DNA of 64,000 bases, taken from Arthrobacter pascens. Its GTDB lineage: Bacteria; Actinomycetota; Actinomycetes; Actinomycetales; Micrococcaceae. The position numbers and the translations under genes were made by a program. The DNA lies in NCBI RefSeq assembly GCF_017052465.1, contig NZ_JAFHKT010000126.1, positions 42,461 through 106,460 of the forward strand, given 5' to 3'. This document shows, piece by piece, positions 7,749 to 16,353 of this stretch; the first letter of the stretch is position 1; each line of letters begins with the position of its first letter. The notes beneath the pieces were generated by a model. The model searched no databases. It was not told where the DNA came from and was given only the letters and a program-made list of their open reading frames with translations.

Positions 7749-8630
7749 GTGTTTTATTGGGTCATGAAAAGGATCTTCCTGGGTCCGGTGCTCCGCACTC
7801 TGTTCCGGCCATGGGTCAAGGGACTGGACAACCTGCCGGCCGATGGGCCCGCGATCATTGCGTCGAACCACCTGTCCTTTTCGGACTCGATCTTCATGCC
7901 GCTCATGGTGCCCCGGCCCGTCATCTTCCTGGCGAAATCCGAGTACTTCACGGGCACCGGCCTCAAGGGCCGGCTGACGGCGCTGTTCTTCCGGCTCACC
8001 AACCAGCTCCCCATGGATCGCTCCGGCGGGGCCGCCTCCGCCGCCTCGCTTGACGCGGGGATGGATGTCCTGACCCACGGCGGACTGCTGGGGATCTATC
8101 CCGAAGGAACACGAAGCCCGGACGGGCGCCTGTACCGGGGCAAGGTGGGAGTGGCGCGGCTGGCGCTGCAGGCCCGGGTCCCGGTCATTCCGGTGGCCAT
8201 GATCGGCACGGACAAGGTTCAGCCGATCGGTAAAAGGCTGCCCAGCATCCGCCGCATCGGCATGATCTTCGGTGCGCCCCTGGACTTCAGCCGGTACCAC
8301 GAAATGGCCGACGACCGGCTGATCCAGCGGTCCGTGACCGATGAAATCATGTACGAGCTCATGCGCCTCTCCGGGCAGGAATACGTGGATGAGTACGCGG
8401 CCGTGGTCAAGCTGCGGCTGGCGGGCAAGGGTCCTGCCCCCGCGGCGGTTTCTGGAGAAAGCCAGCCTGGTGAAGGCCCGGCCGGTGAGGGCCAGCCCGA
8501 TGTAGTTCAGCCCGGCGAAGGTCAGTCCGGCGGCAGCCAGCGCGATGAAGGCCCGGCAGGCGACAGCCAGTCCGGTGAAAGCGCATCGGACGACGGCGAT
8601 ACCGACGCCGGTTCCTCCCGCCGCGCCTGA
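7749..8630 (+). CDS. 1-acyl-sn-glycerol-3-phosphate acyltransferase (PlsC family)
   Basis: The product has 293 residues. The acyltransferase catalytic motif NHLSFSD (H41, D46) and the substrate motif EGTRSPDG (from 119) are intact, so it should transfer an acyl chain to lysophosphatidate or a related acceptor at the membrane during phospholipid synthesis. The order acyltransferase-aroG matches Rv2182c-Rv2178c of mycobacteria. GTG 7749 is chosen because GGAGGGG lies about 8 nt upstream; an upstream GTG at 7695 would add 18 residues without a ribosome site. The last ~55 residues are an acidic low-complexity tail made of ten 5-residue repeats, unusual for the family and probably dispensable for catalysis. 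Confidence 0.88.
   Translation: MFYWVMKRIFLGPVLRTLFRPWVKGLDNLPADGPAIIASNHLSFSDSIFMPLMVPRPVIFLAKSEYFTGTGLKGRLTALFFRLTNQLPMDRSGGAASAASLDAGMDVLTHGGLLGIYPEGTRSPDGRLYRGKVGVARLALQARVPVIPVAMIGTDKVQPIGKRLPSIRRIGMIFGAPLDFSRYHEMADDRLIQRSVTDEIMYELMRLSGQEYVDEYAAVVKLRLAGKGPAPAAVSGESQPGEGPAGEGQPDVVQPGEGQSGGSQRDEGPAGDSQSGESASDDGDTDAGSSRRA
8461..8610 (+). repeat. Ten degenerate 15-nt tandem repeats in the acyltransferase tail
   Basis: Units start every 15 nt from 8461 with consensus close to GCCAGCCCGGTGAAG. The last two are the most diverged. On the coding strand they give pentads such as SQPGE and GPAGE. Read on the other strand they give pentads that look like A-x-L-x-x pentapeptide repeats, but that frame has no supported gene. 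Confidence 0.85.
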
Positions 8631-8721
8631 GCGCCCCCCAGCTTTCGCGGCTGCCGTGAGGTGTGTGACGCCAGGGGCGGGACAATGACAGCCCGGGTGT
8701 CCCGATGCCTGCCCGGGCATC

Positions 8722-8727
8722 TACTCT
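8722..8727 (+). promoter_or_regulatory. -10 box TACTCT for DAHP synthase
   Basis: TACTCT lies 7 nt before the GTG at 8735, consistent with a leaderless transcript. This supports GTG 8735 rather than the in-frame ATG at 8705. Confidence 0.45.
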
Positions 8728-8734
8728 TAGTAGT

Positions 8735-10126
8735 GTGACTGAGCTATCTGCAAAACCTGCCTCTTCCCTGACCAGTACCGCACAGAGCGGCGCCGCCAAC
8801 TATCCGGGACTGGACAACTGGCGGGACCTTCCCATCTCGCAGCAGCCGACATGGCAGGACAGGGACGTTTTTGACGCATCCGTCCAGGAACTCTCGGCGC
8901 TCCCGCCCCTCGTGTTCGCCGGCGAAGTCGACGTGCTCCGCGAGCGGCTCGCGGCTGCCGCCCAGGGCAAGGCCTTCCTCCTCCAGGGTGGTGACTGCGC
9001 CGAGACATTCGGGGACGCCACGGCGGACAAGATCAGCGCCCGGGTAAAGACCATCCTGCAGATGGCAGTGGTCCTGACCTATGGTGCGGCCATGCCGGTC
9101 ATCAAGATGGGCCGGATGGCGGGGCAGTTCGCCAAGCCGCGCTCCTCGAACGAAGAAACCCGCGACGGCGTGACTCTTCCCGCGTACCGCGGTGACATCG
9201 TCAACGGGTATGACTTCACACCTGAATCCCGGGGCCACGATGCCAGCCGCATGCTGAGGGCCTACCACACGTCCGCGTCGACGCTGAACCTGATTCGCGC
9301 CTTCACGCAGGGCGGCTTCGCAGACCTCCGCCTTGTGCACCAGTGGAACAAGGGCTTCACCGAAAACCCTGCCCACGCCCGGTACGAATCCCTGGCGCGT
9401 GACATCGACCGCGCCATCAAGTTCATGGCGTCCTGTGGCGCCGACTTCGAGGCGCTGAAGCGCGTGGAGTTCTATGCCAGCCACGAGGCACTGCTGCTTG
9501 ACTACGAGCGCGCCCTGACCCGCATCGATTCGCGCACCGGCTTCCCGTACGACACGTCCGCTCACTTCCTCTGGATCGGTGAGCGCACCCGCGAACTGGA
9601 CCACGCGCATGTCGACTTCCTCTCTCGCGTCCGCAACCCGATCGGTGTGAAGCTTGGCCCCACCACCACCGGTGATGACGCCCTGCGGCTCATCGACAAG
9701 CTTGATCCCAACCGCGAGCCCGGACGCCTGACCTTCATCACCCGTATGGGCGCGGGCAATATCCGCGAAAAGCTTCCCGCGGTGGTGGAAAAGGTCACTG
9801 CCTCTGGTGCGCAGGTCCTGTGGGTCACTGACCCGATGCACGGCAACACCGTTACGTCGCCGAACGGCTACAAGACCCGCAATTTCGACGACGTCATCGA
9901 CGAAGTCCGCGGCTTCTTCGAAGTGCACCACGCCCTGGGAACTGTTCCGGGCGGCCTTCATGTCGAAATGACCGGGGACGACGTCGCCGAGTGCCTGGGC
10001 GGTGCTGATCCCATCGATCAGGAAGCATTCCTGGACCGCTACGAGTCGGTGTGCGATCCGCGCCTGAACCACATGCAGTCCCTGGAGATGGCGTTCCTCG
10101 TGGCGGGCGCCCTTACCCGGCACTGA
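8735..10126 (+). CDS. aroG: 3-deoxy-7-phosphoheptulonate synthase, class II
   Basis: This 463-residue protein has the typical length and sequence of plant-type (class II) DAHP synthase. Conserved stretches include LQGGDCAE, GRMAGQFAKPRS, WIGERTR, GVKLGPTT, MHGNT and PGGLHVEMTGDD. It condenses phosphoenolpyruvate with erythrose 4-phosphate in the first step of the shikimate pathway to aromatic amino acids. In mycobacteria this enzyme is feedback-regulated and works with chorismate mutase. The flanking PlsC gene and PASTA kinase reproduce the Rv2182c-aroG-pknL neighbourhood. It converges with the kinase gene; the 81 nt between the stops show no clear terminator. Confidence 0.96.
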   Translation: MTELSAKPASSLTSTAQSGAANYPGLDNWRDLPISQQPTWQDRDVFDASVQELSALPPLVFAGEVDVLRERLAAAAQGKAFLLQGGDCAETFGDATADKISARVKTILQMAVVLTYGAAMPVIKMGRMAGQFAKPRSSNEETRDGVTLPAYRGDIVNGYDFTPESRGHDASRMLRAYHTSASTLNLIRAFTQGGFADLRLVHQWNKGFTENPAHARYESLARDIDRAIKFMASCGADFEALKRVEFYASHEALLLDYERALTRIDSRTGFPYDTSAHFLWIGERTRELDHAHVDFLSRVRNPIGVKLGPTTTGDDALRLIDKLDPNREPGRLTFITRMGAGNIREKLPAVVEKVTASGAQVLWVTDPMHGNTVTSPNGYKTRNFDDVIDEVRGFFEVHHALGTVPGGLHVEMTGDDVAECLGGADPIDQEAFLDRYESVCDPRLNHMQSLEMAFLVAGALTRH

Positions 10127-10207
10127 CAAGAGGGCGCTCGTCGGCGGCACTCTTAAGGTTTCGAGGGCCCGGGCCGGTTATTCTGTGATGCTGGTTCCGG
10201 GCGCGCC

Positions 10208-12388
10208 CTAGACGACGGTCAGTGTTACGACCGAACCTTCAGGAACCTCGACGTCGACCGGATCCTGGTCCCGGACCGTCCCGAAGAATCCGCCGAGGAT
10301 GTTGTTGACGCGGACTTCGAATCCGCGCTTCTCCAATGCCTCGCGCGCGTCGGCGACCTGCTCCCCGATATAGTTCGGCACCTTCACGAGCTTCGGGCCC
10401 GCGGAAATGGTCAGCGTAACAGTCGCTCCCCGCGTCAGTGTTCCCGAGGCGGGCTCCTGTTTGACCACGGCGCCCTTGGGAACCTTCCGGTCGTTGACGG
10501 TTTCGTCGGCAACCACGGCTACCAGCCCGGCCGCCTCAATGGCCCGGAAGGCCGCGCCTTGTTCCTCACCGCGCACGTCCGGCACCGGAATGGGCTGGGG
10601 GCCCTTCGACACCGTCAGGCTCACTGGTGTTCCGCGCCTGACTTGGGTTCCGGCCGCGGGGGACTGGGCGAGCACCGTCCCTGCCGGGGCCTCCTCGTCA
10701 AACTTTTCGGTGACCTTACCCAAGGCCATCTCAGCACCGCTGAGCGCTTCCTTCGCGGCATCAAGGGACTTGCCCGGCAGTTGCGGAAGCGGGAACAGCT
10801 GGGGACCCTTGGACACGAACAGCGAAACCTGCTGGTACTTGCGGATCTCCGTTCCGGCCTCCGGGTCCGAGCCCACTACGAGGCCGGCGCGGACGTCGTC
10901 GTCGAACACGTCCTGGGTGCTGGACTGGAAGCCGGCCCCTTGGAGCAGCTGCTGGGCCTCGGCCACGGTTCTGTTTGCCACGGCCGGCACGGTGCCCGGA
11001 GATCCCGGCCCCATGCCGAAGAACCAGCCTGCGCCGGTGGCCAGCAGGGCTGCAATGACCAGGATGACGATCCAGAGAACCCCGCGGCGCCGCGCGTTGC
11101 CTTCACGCAGGGTGCGGAGCGGTGTGGCGGCAGCCCTGGAGCGTGCCCTTTCGTCGACGCGGTCCTGCTTCCGCTGTTCGCGTTTGCTCAACGGCCTTTG
11201 ACTTTGTCCGCCGTCACCGTAGGCGGCCGGAGCGGCGGAGCGGGAGCCTGTTTCGTCGGCGTCGGCGTCGGCGTCGAATCCGAACTTTGCGGGCAACTGC
11301 CTGGCCGGGAACATGGTGGTCGGGTTGCTGGTGTGGGAGATGACTTCCGTCGGGCGCTGCACGCCGGGTCCCTCTACGGGGGACAACACTTCAGTGTGGC
11401 TCCCTTGTGCTGCCGCGGATGGCAGGCGGACAGGCGCCGGAGGAGCCGCGATTCCGGGCCTGGCCGGGTGGAGGCCCGTGGCGCCTGCAGCGCCTGCGGC
11501 AGTCGCCGCGTGCAGGGCTGCCGGAGGTTGCAGGTCCAGCTCCGCGTCAGAAAGATTGGTGCGGATGTGCCTGAGCTCCGAGAGGAGGGCGTTGCCGTCT
11601 ACGGGGCGCTTGTCGGGGTCGTTGGCCGTGCACCACTGCACGAGCTCGTCGACTTCTTCGGCCAGTCCCGGGACGAGGCCCGACGGCGGGGCAACTGTCG
11701 AGTTGACGTGCTGGTAGGCAACCTGGATCGGAACTTCGCCGTCGAAGGGCTGTTGGCCGGTCAGCATCTCATAAAGCATGATTCCGGTGGAGTAAATGTC
11801 GCTGCGGGCGTCTGCCGGCTTGCCGAGCACCAGTTCCGGGGAGAGGTACGCCACCGTTCCGATCAGCGTGCCGGTGGTAGTGGTGGTGGTGACCGCACGG
11901 GCCAGCCCGAAGTCTCCGATTTTTATCCGGCCGTTTTCGGCAATCAGCACATTTTCCGGCTTGACGTCCCGGTGTATGAGGCCGGCGTCGTGGGCGGCGC
12001 CGAGGCCTTCCACCACCGGATCTATGAGGGCGAGGGCGAGCCGGGGCGACAGGGCGCCTCTCTCATTGATGACATCGCGGAGCGTGTGCCCCTTGATGTA
12101 CTCCATCACGAGGTAGGCCGTCTGGCCGTCGTGTCCCTGGTCCAAAACGCCGACAACATGGGGATGCGATAGTTTCGCGGCGGAGCGGGCCTCGCGCGCG
12201 AGACGGTCGAGGAAATTGCCGTCATTGACAAGGTGCGGGTGGAGGACCTTCAGGGCGACGTCACGGTCCAGGCGCTGGTCCGTGGCCAGATAGACGGTGG
12301 ACATTCCGCCCCTTGCCAGCTTTGAATTCACCCGGTAGCGGTTATCCACCAGGGAACCAACGAGACTGTCCGACACCTTTTCCTGCAC
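10208..12388 (-). CDS. Membrane Ser/Thr protein kinase with four PASTA repeats (PknL-like)
   Basis: The product has 726 residues. The N-terminal kinase domain has the Gly loop RGGMSTVYLA, the ATP lysine K48, the catalytic loop HRDVKPEN (D141) and DFG (159-161). Its activation loop holds six consecutive threonines (167-172), likely autophosphorylated. A Pro/Ala-rich juxtamembrane region leads to one TM helix (WIVILVIAALLATGAGWFF). Four PASTA domains of ~66 residues outside the membrane bind peptidoglycan or muropeptides in this family. Position between aroG and an Rv2175c homologue identifies it as the PknL orthologue. Rv2175c is a known PknL substrate in mycobacteria. The M. tuberculosis PknL lacks PASTA repeats, so the PASTA form here is notable. 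An envelope or division signalling role is inferred. Confidence 0.92.
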   Translation of the reverse strand: MQEKVSDSLVGSLVDNRYRVNSKLARGGMSTVYLATDQRLDRDVALKVLHPHLVNDGNFLDRLAREARSAAKLSHPHVVGVLDQGHDGQTAYLVMEYIKGHTLRDVINERGALSPRLALALIDPVVEGLGAAHDAGLIHRDVKPENVLIAENGRIKIGDFGLARAVTTTTTTGTLIGTVAYLSPELVLGKPADARSDIYSTGIMLYEMLTGQQPFDGEVPIQVAYQHVNSTVAPPSGLVPGLAEEVDELVQWCTANDPDKRPVDGNALLSELRHIRTNLSDAELDLQPPAALHAATAAGAAGATGLHPARPGIAAPPAPVRLPSAAAQGSHTEVLSPVEGPGVQRPTEVISHTSNPTTMFPARQLPAKFGFDADADADETGSRSAAPAAYGDGGQSQRPLSKREQRKQDRVDERARSRAAATPLRTLREGNARRRGVLWIVILVIAALLATGAGWFFGMGPGSPGTVPAVANRTVAEAQQLLQGAGFQSSTQDVFDDDVRAGLVVGSDPEAGTEIRKYQQVSLFVSKGPQLFPLPQLPGKSLDAAKEALSGAEMALGKVTEKFDEEAPAGTVLAQSPAAGTQVRRGTPVSLTVSKGPQPIPVPDVRGEEQGAAFRAIEAAGLVAVVADETVNDRKVPKGAVVKQEPASGTLTRGATVTLTISAGPKLVKVPNYIGEQVADAREALEKRGFEVRVNNILGGFFGTVRDQDPVDVEVPEGSVVTLTVV

Positions 12389-12408
12389 TCTACGATCCTA
12401 ATCGCTGC

Positions 12409-12453
12409 AACGATACGGGTCCGGATCAAAATGCGATCCGGACCCGTATCGTT
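12409..12453 (-). terminator. 19-bp perfect hairpin between LysM gene and kinase gene
   Basis: Arms 12409-12427 and 12435-12453 are perfectly complementary around a 7-nt loop. It lies 45 nt after the LysM gene stop and 21 nt before the kinase start on the same strand. There is no U-tract, so it could terminate, attenuate or be an RNA processing site. Confidence 0.6.
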
Positions 12454-12497
12454 ATGCTCAGTGGCCCTGCATCCCGCGGATGAAGGGCCCTTGCAGG

Positions 12498-13829
12498 CTA
12501 GGCGAAGTTCTTTCGGTGCGCCTTGATCGCCGCGACGTAGGTCTTCGTGTCGGAGTACATGCCGTACTTGCTGACAGAGTACTGGCCCTGGTAGTACCCG
12601 GCGATGGCGTGGTCCAGGTTCTTGCTGGTGCGGATCAGCTGCCGGATGATGGCCACCCCGGCCGTTGCATTGTCGTACGGGTCAAGCAGGTTGAGCTTGC
12701 GGCCCACGAGGTCGGACGCCCATTCGCCTGAGGAAGGGATGACCTGCATGGTGCCGATGGCGTTGGCAGGGGACACGGCGCGCTGGTTGAATCCCGACTC
12801 CTGGTACGCGAAAGCCAGCGCCAGTGCCGGGTCCACGCCCATGCGGCGGGCCGTATCCGCCACGATGGATTTCATCTGTGCCAGCGAGGGCACCGGCGAC
12901 GCGTTGAGCAGTGCCTTGTTTTTGTTGGCCGAGCTCACCACCGCAGCGGGGTATGTGAAGCCGAGGAAGGAACTGGGCACCAGCGGAGTGACACTCGATG
13001 CCGGCTGAACCGGGCTCGGGGCTGTGGACTTGCCCGGGATGACCAGCTTGTTTCCGGGGTAGATGATGCTGGTCACCTTGAGCCGGTTCGCGGACAGGAC
13101 GTCGGCGAGCCGGACACCGTGCCGTGCTGCGATGCCGGACAGCGTATCGCCGGATTTGATGGTGTAGGAACGGGATGCGGCTGTGGGCGCCGAGGTGGCC
13201 GGGGCGGGAGACGTCGCGGCGCCGGCGCCGATCCGGATTTTCTGGCCCGGGTAAATGATCGACGACAGCGACAGGCGGTTCCAGCCCAGCACCTGGGACA
13301 GCTTGACGCCGTGCCTGGCAGCGATGCCGCCCAGGGTGTCCCCCGACTTCACGGTGTAGGTTTTCGCGCCGGTGCTGGCCGCGGCAGCAGTTACAGCTGC
13401 CTGCCGGGGCGCCGGCGCCGAGGCGCCCTTAAGCTTCAGCTTCTGACCCGGGTAGATCACCGAGTTGACCTTCAGGTTGTTCAGCCTCAGGACCGCCGAC
13501 GTGCTGAGGCCGTACCGGTTGGCGATGCCGCTGACTGTATCTCCGCGGACAACCCGGTGGCTGCTGGGCGTGACACGGGCCGGCTGCAGGCCGGCGGGAA
13601 TGGCTGCCGGGACGGATGCTGCCGGAATGACGCCTGCCTTGGCTGCGGCGGCCTGGGCTTCCATGGCTGCGGCCAGCGTTGCCGGAATAGCACTGGGGCG
13701 GGTATCGGCGCCGGCAGGCTGAGCGAGCGCCAGGGAGGACAGCATCACGGCGGGAAGCGTCGCCGTCGTCGCCGCGATCATGGGCAGGCTTGGCCTGGGG
13801 GGCTGCTTGGGCGAGCTGGTCGTCGTCAT
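12498..13829 (-). CDS. Secreted LysM-domain lytic transglycosylase
   Basis: The product has 443 residues. An N-terminal signal sequence (hydrophobic stretch about 16-36, ending LAQPAGA) precedes three LysM peptidoglycan-binding domains at about 90-133, 155-198 and 220-265. Each has the pattern (V/I)xxGDTxxxIAxxxG and ends YPGxKLxI. The C-terminal domain (about 310-440) is SLT-like with AYQESGFNQ, where the glutamate is the likely catalytic acid, and AIGTMQVIPSSG. It should cleave glycan strands, giving 1,6-anhydro-muropeptides, in the wall. It lies directly upstream of and codirectional with the PASTA kinase, which may sense muropeptides. This functional link is an inference from position. 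Confidence 0.88.
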   Translation of the reverse strand: MTTTSSPKQPPRPSLPMIAATTATLPAVMLSSLALAQPAGADTRPSAIPATLAAAMEAQAAAAKAGVIPAASVPAAIPAGLQPARVTPSSHRVVRGDTVSGIANRYGLSTSAVLRLNNLKVNSVIYPGQKLKLKGASAPAPRQAAVTAAAASTGAKTYTVKSGDTLGGIAARHGVKLSQVLGWNRLSLSSIIYPGQKIRIGAGAATSPAPATSAPTAASRSYTIKSGDTLSGIAARHGVRLADVLSANRLKVTSIIYPGNKLVIPGKSTAPSPVQPASSVTPLVPSSFLGFTYPAAVVSSANKNKALLNASPVPSLAQMKSIVADTARRMGVDPALALAFAYQESGFNQRAVSPANAIGTMQVIPSSGEWASDLVGRKLNLLDPYDNATAGVAIIRQLIRTSKNLDHAIAGYYQGQYSVSKYGMYSDTKTYVAAIKAHRKNFA

Positions 13830-14082
13830 GGGAAAGATCCTCTTCTCAGCGGCGAATGCTGTCGGTCAGGCCAGTGTGACTAATGATTCTAGTGTTGTTC
13901 AAGTTATTCGTGTTACAAATGTGATCTATGAGAATCTCTCACGATTTTCCGATTAGCACAAGAAAGGGCGTCCCCTCAGGAAGTCCCGGTCTGTGGGTGT
14001 GTCGCCGGGCGAGGCGAGGGAAAATGCGGGGAGCCAGCGGACCGACTAGGCGTGCGGGTGTCCGCCGTGGCAACCTTGACCC

Positions 14083-14436
14083 GTGAGTACTGTAGAAAGC
14101 CTTGTTGGCGACTGGTTGCCCCTGCCCGATGTAGCCGAGTTGCTGGACGTTTCCATCACCAAAGTCCATGGGTTGCTTGATGAGCGCGCGCTGGCCGCCA
14201 TACGCGTGGGCGACCGTCGCATCCGTTCCGTGCCTGCCGCCTTCCTGATGGACGGCCACGTCGTGGAGAGCCTTAAGGGCACCATCGTCGTTTTGTCGGA
14301 TGCGGGCTATTCAGACGAAGAGCTCATCACATGGCTCTTCACGCCCGACGAATCCCTCCGTGGACGCCCCATCGACGCCCTGCGGGACGGGCGCAAAACC
14401 GAAATTCGCCGTCGCGCGCAGTCCCTGGCCTGGTAG
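14083..14436 (+). CDS. Rv2175c-like winged-helix DNA-binding protein
   Basis: The 117-residue product matches the Rv2175c family along its whole length: an N-terminal helix-turn-helix (WLPLPDVAELLDVSITKVHGLLDE), then RVGDRRIRSVPAAFL and a C-terminal domain with WLFTPDESL and GRPIDAL. In M. tuberculosis Rv2175c is a DNA-binding substrate of PknL, and phosphorylation lowers DNA binding. The PASTA kinase lies 1.7 kb away, so the pair is preserved, although a LysM hydrolase gene has come between them. The target DNA is unknown. The GTG at 14083 has no strong ribosome site; CAACCT lies 6 nt before it and might be a weak -10 for a leaderless message. Confidence 0.88.
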   Translation: MSTVESLVGDWLPLPDVAELLDVSITKVHGLLDERALAAIRVGDRRIRSVPAAFLMDGHVVESLKGTIVVLSDAGYSDEELITWLFTPDESLRGRPIDALRDGRKTEIRRRAQSLAW

Positions 14437-14491
14437 ATCCGGCCAAGTAAAGGTGGGGCAGGTAAATCCCGCCTCATGAATGCAGCGTGGT

Positions 14492-14523
14492 AAATGCGGG
14501 GCGGGACAGCCCGCCCCGCATTT
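14492..14523. terminator. Bidirectional 14-bp perfect hairpin
   Basis: Arms AAATGCGGGGCGGG and CCCGCCCCGCATTT flank an ACAG loop, with an A-run and T-run at the ends. It originally served the convergent Rv2175c-like and polyprenyl synthetase genes. The insertion sequence now separates it from the latter. Confidence 0.85.
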
Positions 14524-14555
14524 CAATCCCAGCGCATGTCGGGCCGCAGCGGCCC

Positions 14556-14559
14556 CTAG
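14556..14559. repeat. Left CTAG target-site duplication of the IS element
   Basis: CTAG directly abuts the left inverted repeat, and the same tetramer abuts the right one at 16354-16357. Confidence 0.7.
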
Positions 14560-14571
14560 GAGACTGCTGAA
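14560..14571 (+). repeat. Left terminal inverted repeat of IS1182-family element
   Basis: GAGACTGCTGAA matches the right end (GAGTCTGCTGAA read inward) at 11 of 12 bases. Confidence 0.8.
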
Positions 14572-14630
14572 TTAATCGCGGGGCGGGCGCGTCGTCTGGA
14601 TTCGTGGGCCTGGTGGTTAAGACTGGTCTT

Positions 14631-16175
14631 ATGCAGGGACGCGAGGACGCGCAACGCGGGTATTTGGATGTGGAGGCGCTGGCCGGGGAGTTGTTGGCTC
14701 CGGGCAGCGTTTTCGCGTTTCTGGCCAAGCATCGGGGCCGGCTGTTTCCGGATTCGATGATGGAGGACCTGTTCCCGTCGGGTCGGGGCAGGCCGTCAGT
14801 TCCGGCACCGGTCATAGGTTCGGTGCTGGTGTTGCAGGCCTTGCAGGGGCTCTCTGACCGGGAAACCGCCGAGGCGTTGACCTTCGATCTGCGTTGGAAA
14901 GCAGCGTGCGGGTACGGGTTGGCTGATACCGCGTTCCACCCGAGCACGCTGACGTACTGGCGGAGGCGTCTGGCCGGATCGGCAAACCCGCACCGGATCA
15001 TGGAGGCCATCGCCGAGGTCGTGGCGGAGACCGGAGTCCTGAAGGGCAAGCGCCGGCGGGCGGTGGATTCAACGGTCCTGGACGACGCGGTCGCGAGGCA
15101 GGACACCATCACGCAGCTGATCGCCGGGATCCGCCGCTTCGGCCGTGACGTCCCCGGCGGCCGGGAACTGGTGGCCGCCCATGCGTGCGGGTATGACTAC
15201 TCCCGCACCGGCAAGCCGGACATCGCCTGGGATGACCAGGACGCCAAAGACGGGCTCGTCTCGGCGCTGGTCACTGACGCGCTGGCGCTGCTGGCCGCGG
15301 TTGATCCCGGGATATTGGAGGGTAAGGCGGCCGATGCTTACGCGCTGCTTGCCCTCGTCGCCGGGCAGGACGTGGAACCGGCTGAGGACTCCGACGGGAC
15401 CGACGGGCGGTGGCGTATCGCCCGCAGGGTCGCCCCGGACCGGATGATCTCCACCGTCGACCCGGATACCCGGCACGCACACAAGACCCAGTCCCGGCAG
15501 CAGGACGGATTCAAGGCCCATATCGTGATCGAGCCCGACACCGGGCTGATCACCGCCGCTGAGCTGACGAAAGCCTCCGGACCGGAGAACAGCGACGGGG
15601 CCGTCGGTGCCCGGCTGATCGGCATGGACCCTACGATCGCCGGCACCAGCGTGGACGTCCTGGCCGACTCGGCCTACGGTTCCGGGGAAATGCTCGCCGC
15701 CCTCGCCCTGACCGACCACGTCCCGGTGATCAAGCCTTGGCCGCTGCGCTCTGCCGTTGAGGGCGGGTTCACCATCGATGATTTCACCGTCGATGAAGCT
15801 GCCGGCACCGCGACCTGTCCGAAGATCACCGCTAAACGGCGGGTCACGTTCGGTGCCGCCTGCACCGGCTGCCCACTCCGGGACCGGTGCACCGCCTCAC
15901 CGCGGGGACGAAAGCTCGAACTCCACGAACACGACGCGTTGCAGCGCGAACACCGTCAACGCGCCGCGGATCCGGCCTTCCAGAACACCTACCGCACACA
16001 CCGGCCCATGGTCGAGCGGTCCATCGCCTGGCTCACCCGCGGCAACCGCCGCGTTCCCCACCGCGGCATCACACGGAACAACGCCTGGCTGCACCTGCGG
16101 ATCGCAGGACTAAACCTGCGCAGACTCCTCAACCTGGGACTGCGCGTGAACGAGGGATCATGGGCGCTGGGATAA
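14631..16175 (+). CDS. IS1182-family transposase (DDE)
   Basis: The 514-residue product carries DDE landmarks: the first aspartate in RAVDSTVLDD, the second in VLADSAYGSGE and the glutamate in HRPMVERSIAWLTRG. A cysteine cluster (CPKI..CTGCPLRDRC) lies between the second and third, as is common in this family. The N-terminal SVFAFLAKHRGRLFPD and GRGRPSVP segments are typical of IS1182 transposases. ATG 14631 (MQGRED) matches the usual family start; GTG 14604 in the same frame would add nine residues. It would act in trans on the 12-bp ends of the element. No frameshift or internal stop is present. Confidence 0.9.
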   Translation: MQGREDAQRGYLDVEALAGELLAPGSVFAFLAKHRGRLFPDSMMEDLFPSGRGRPSVPAPVIGSVLVLQALQGLSDRETAEALTFDLRWKAACGYGLADTAFHPSTLTYWRRRLAGSANPHRIMEAIAEVVAETGVLKGKRRRAVDSTVLDDAVARQDTITQLIAGIRRFGRDVPGGRELVAAHACGYDYSRTGKPDIAWDDQDAKDGLVSALVTDALALLAAVDPGILEGKAADAYALLALVAGQDVEPAEDSDGTDGRWRIARRVAPDRMISTVDPDTRHAHKTQSRQQDGFKAHIVIEPDTGLITAAELTKASGPENSDGAVGARLIGMDPTIAGTSVDVLADSAYGSGEMLAALALTDHVPVIKPWPLRSAVEGGFTIDDFTVDEAAGTATCPKITAKRRVTFGAACTGCPLRDRCTASPRGRKLELHEHDALQREHRQRAADPAFQNTYRTHRPMVERSIAWLTRGNRRVPHRGITRNNAWLHLRIAGLNLRRLLNLGLRVNEGSWALG

Positions 16176-16341
16176 ACCACCGGCCGGACCCGGCCAATCC
16201 CGACACCAGATGAGGCCCCACATCTGCGCCACAATGAACCCAGCGGGCGAAACGACCCCGTTATCGCACCCAAAAAGTGCTGACCAGAACACGCTACTTG
16301 ACGGCCATTGGTGCCGTACCGCCCACCCCACAACCACGTTG

Positions 16342-16353
16342 TTCAGCAGACTC
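16342..16353 (-). repeat. Right terminal inverted repeat of IS1182-family element
   Basis: TTCAGCAGACTC is the inverted counterpart of the left end with one mismatch. It is followed directly by CTAG. Confidence 0.8.

Larger units (their letters stand above)
14560..16353 (+). mobile_element. Complete IS1182-family insertion sequence, 1794 bp
   Basis: One transposase gene is bounded by 12-bp terminal inverted repeats (14560-14571 and 16342-16353, one mismatch) and flanked by CTAG on both sides. The right CTAG contains the TAG stop of the polyprenyl synthetase gene. Because the duplicated tetramer is kept, the insertion leaves that protein unchanged but moves its terminator 1.8 kb away. The transposase frame is intact, so the element may still be mobile. 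The 179 bases between the transposase stop and the right end carry no gene. Confidence 0.85.

Noticed and set aside
7674..8799. Minus-strand frames with A-x-L-x-x-like pentads, resembling a pentapeptide-repeat protein
   Set aside because: They are the antisense of the 15-nt repeat tract and of the acyltransferase gene. No start with a ribosome site and no independent conservation can be seen. Kept only as a finding about the repeat.
8744..10150. 468-residue frame opposite DAHP synthase
   Set aside because: Antisense shadow of a fully conserved aroG.
13830..14082. Possible c-di-AMP (ydaO) riboswitch upstream of the LysM hydrolase
   Set aside because: Such riboswitches often precede actinobacterial wall hydrolase genes, but the conserved core segments are not visible in this leader.
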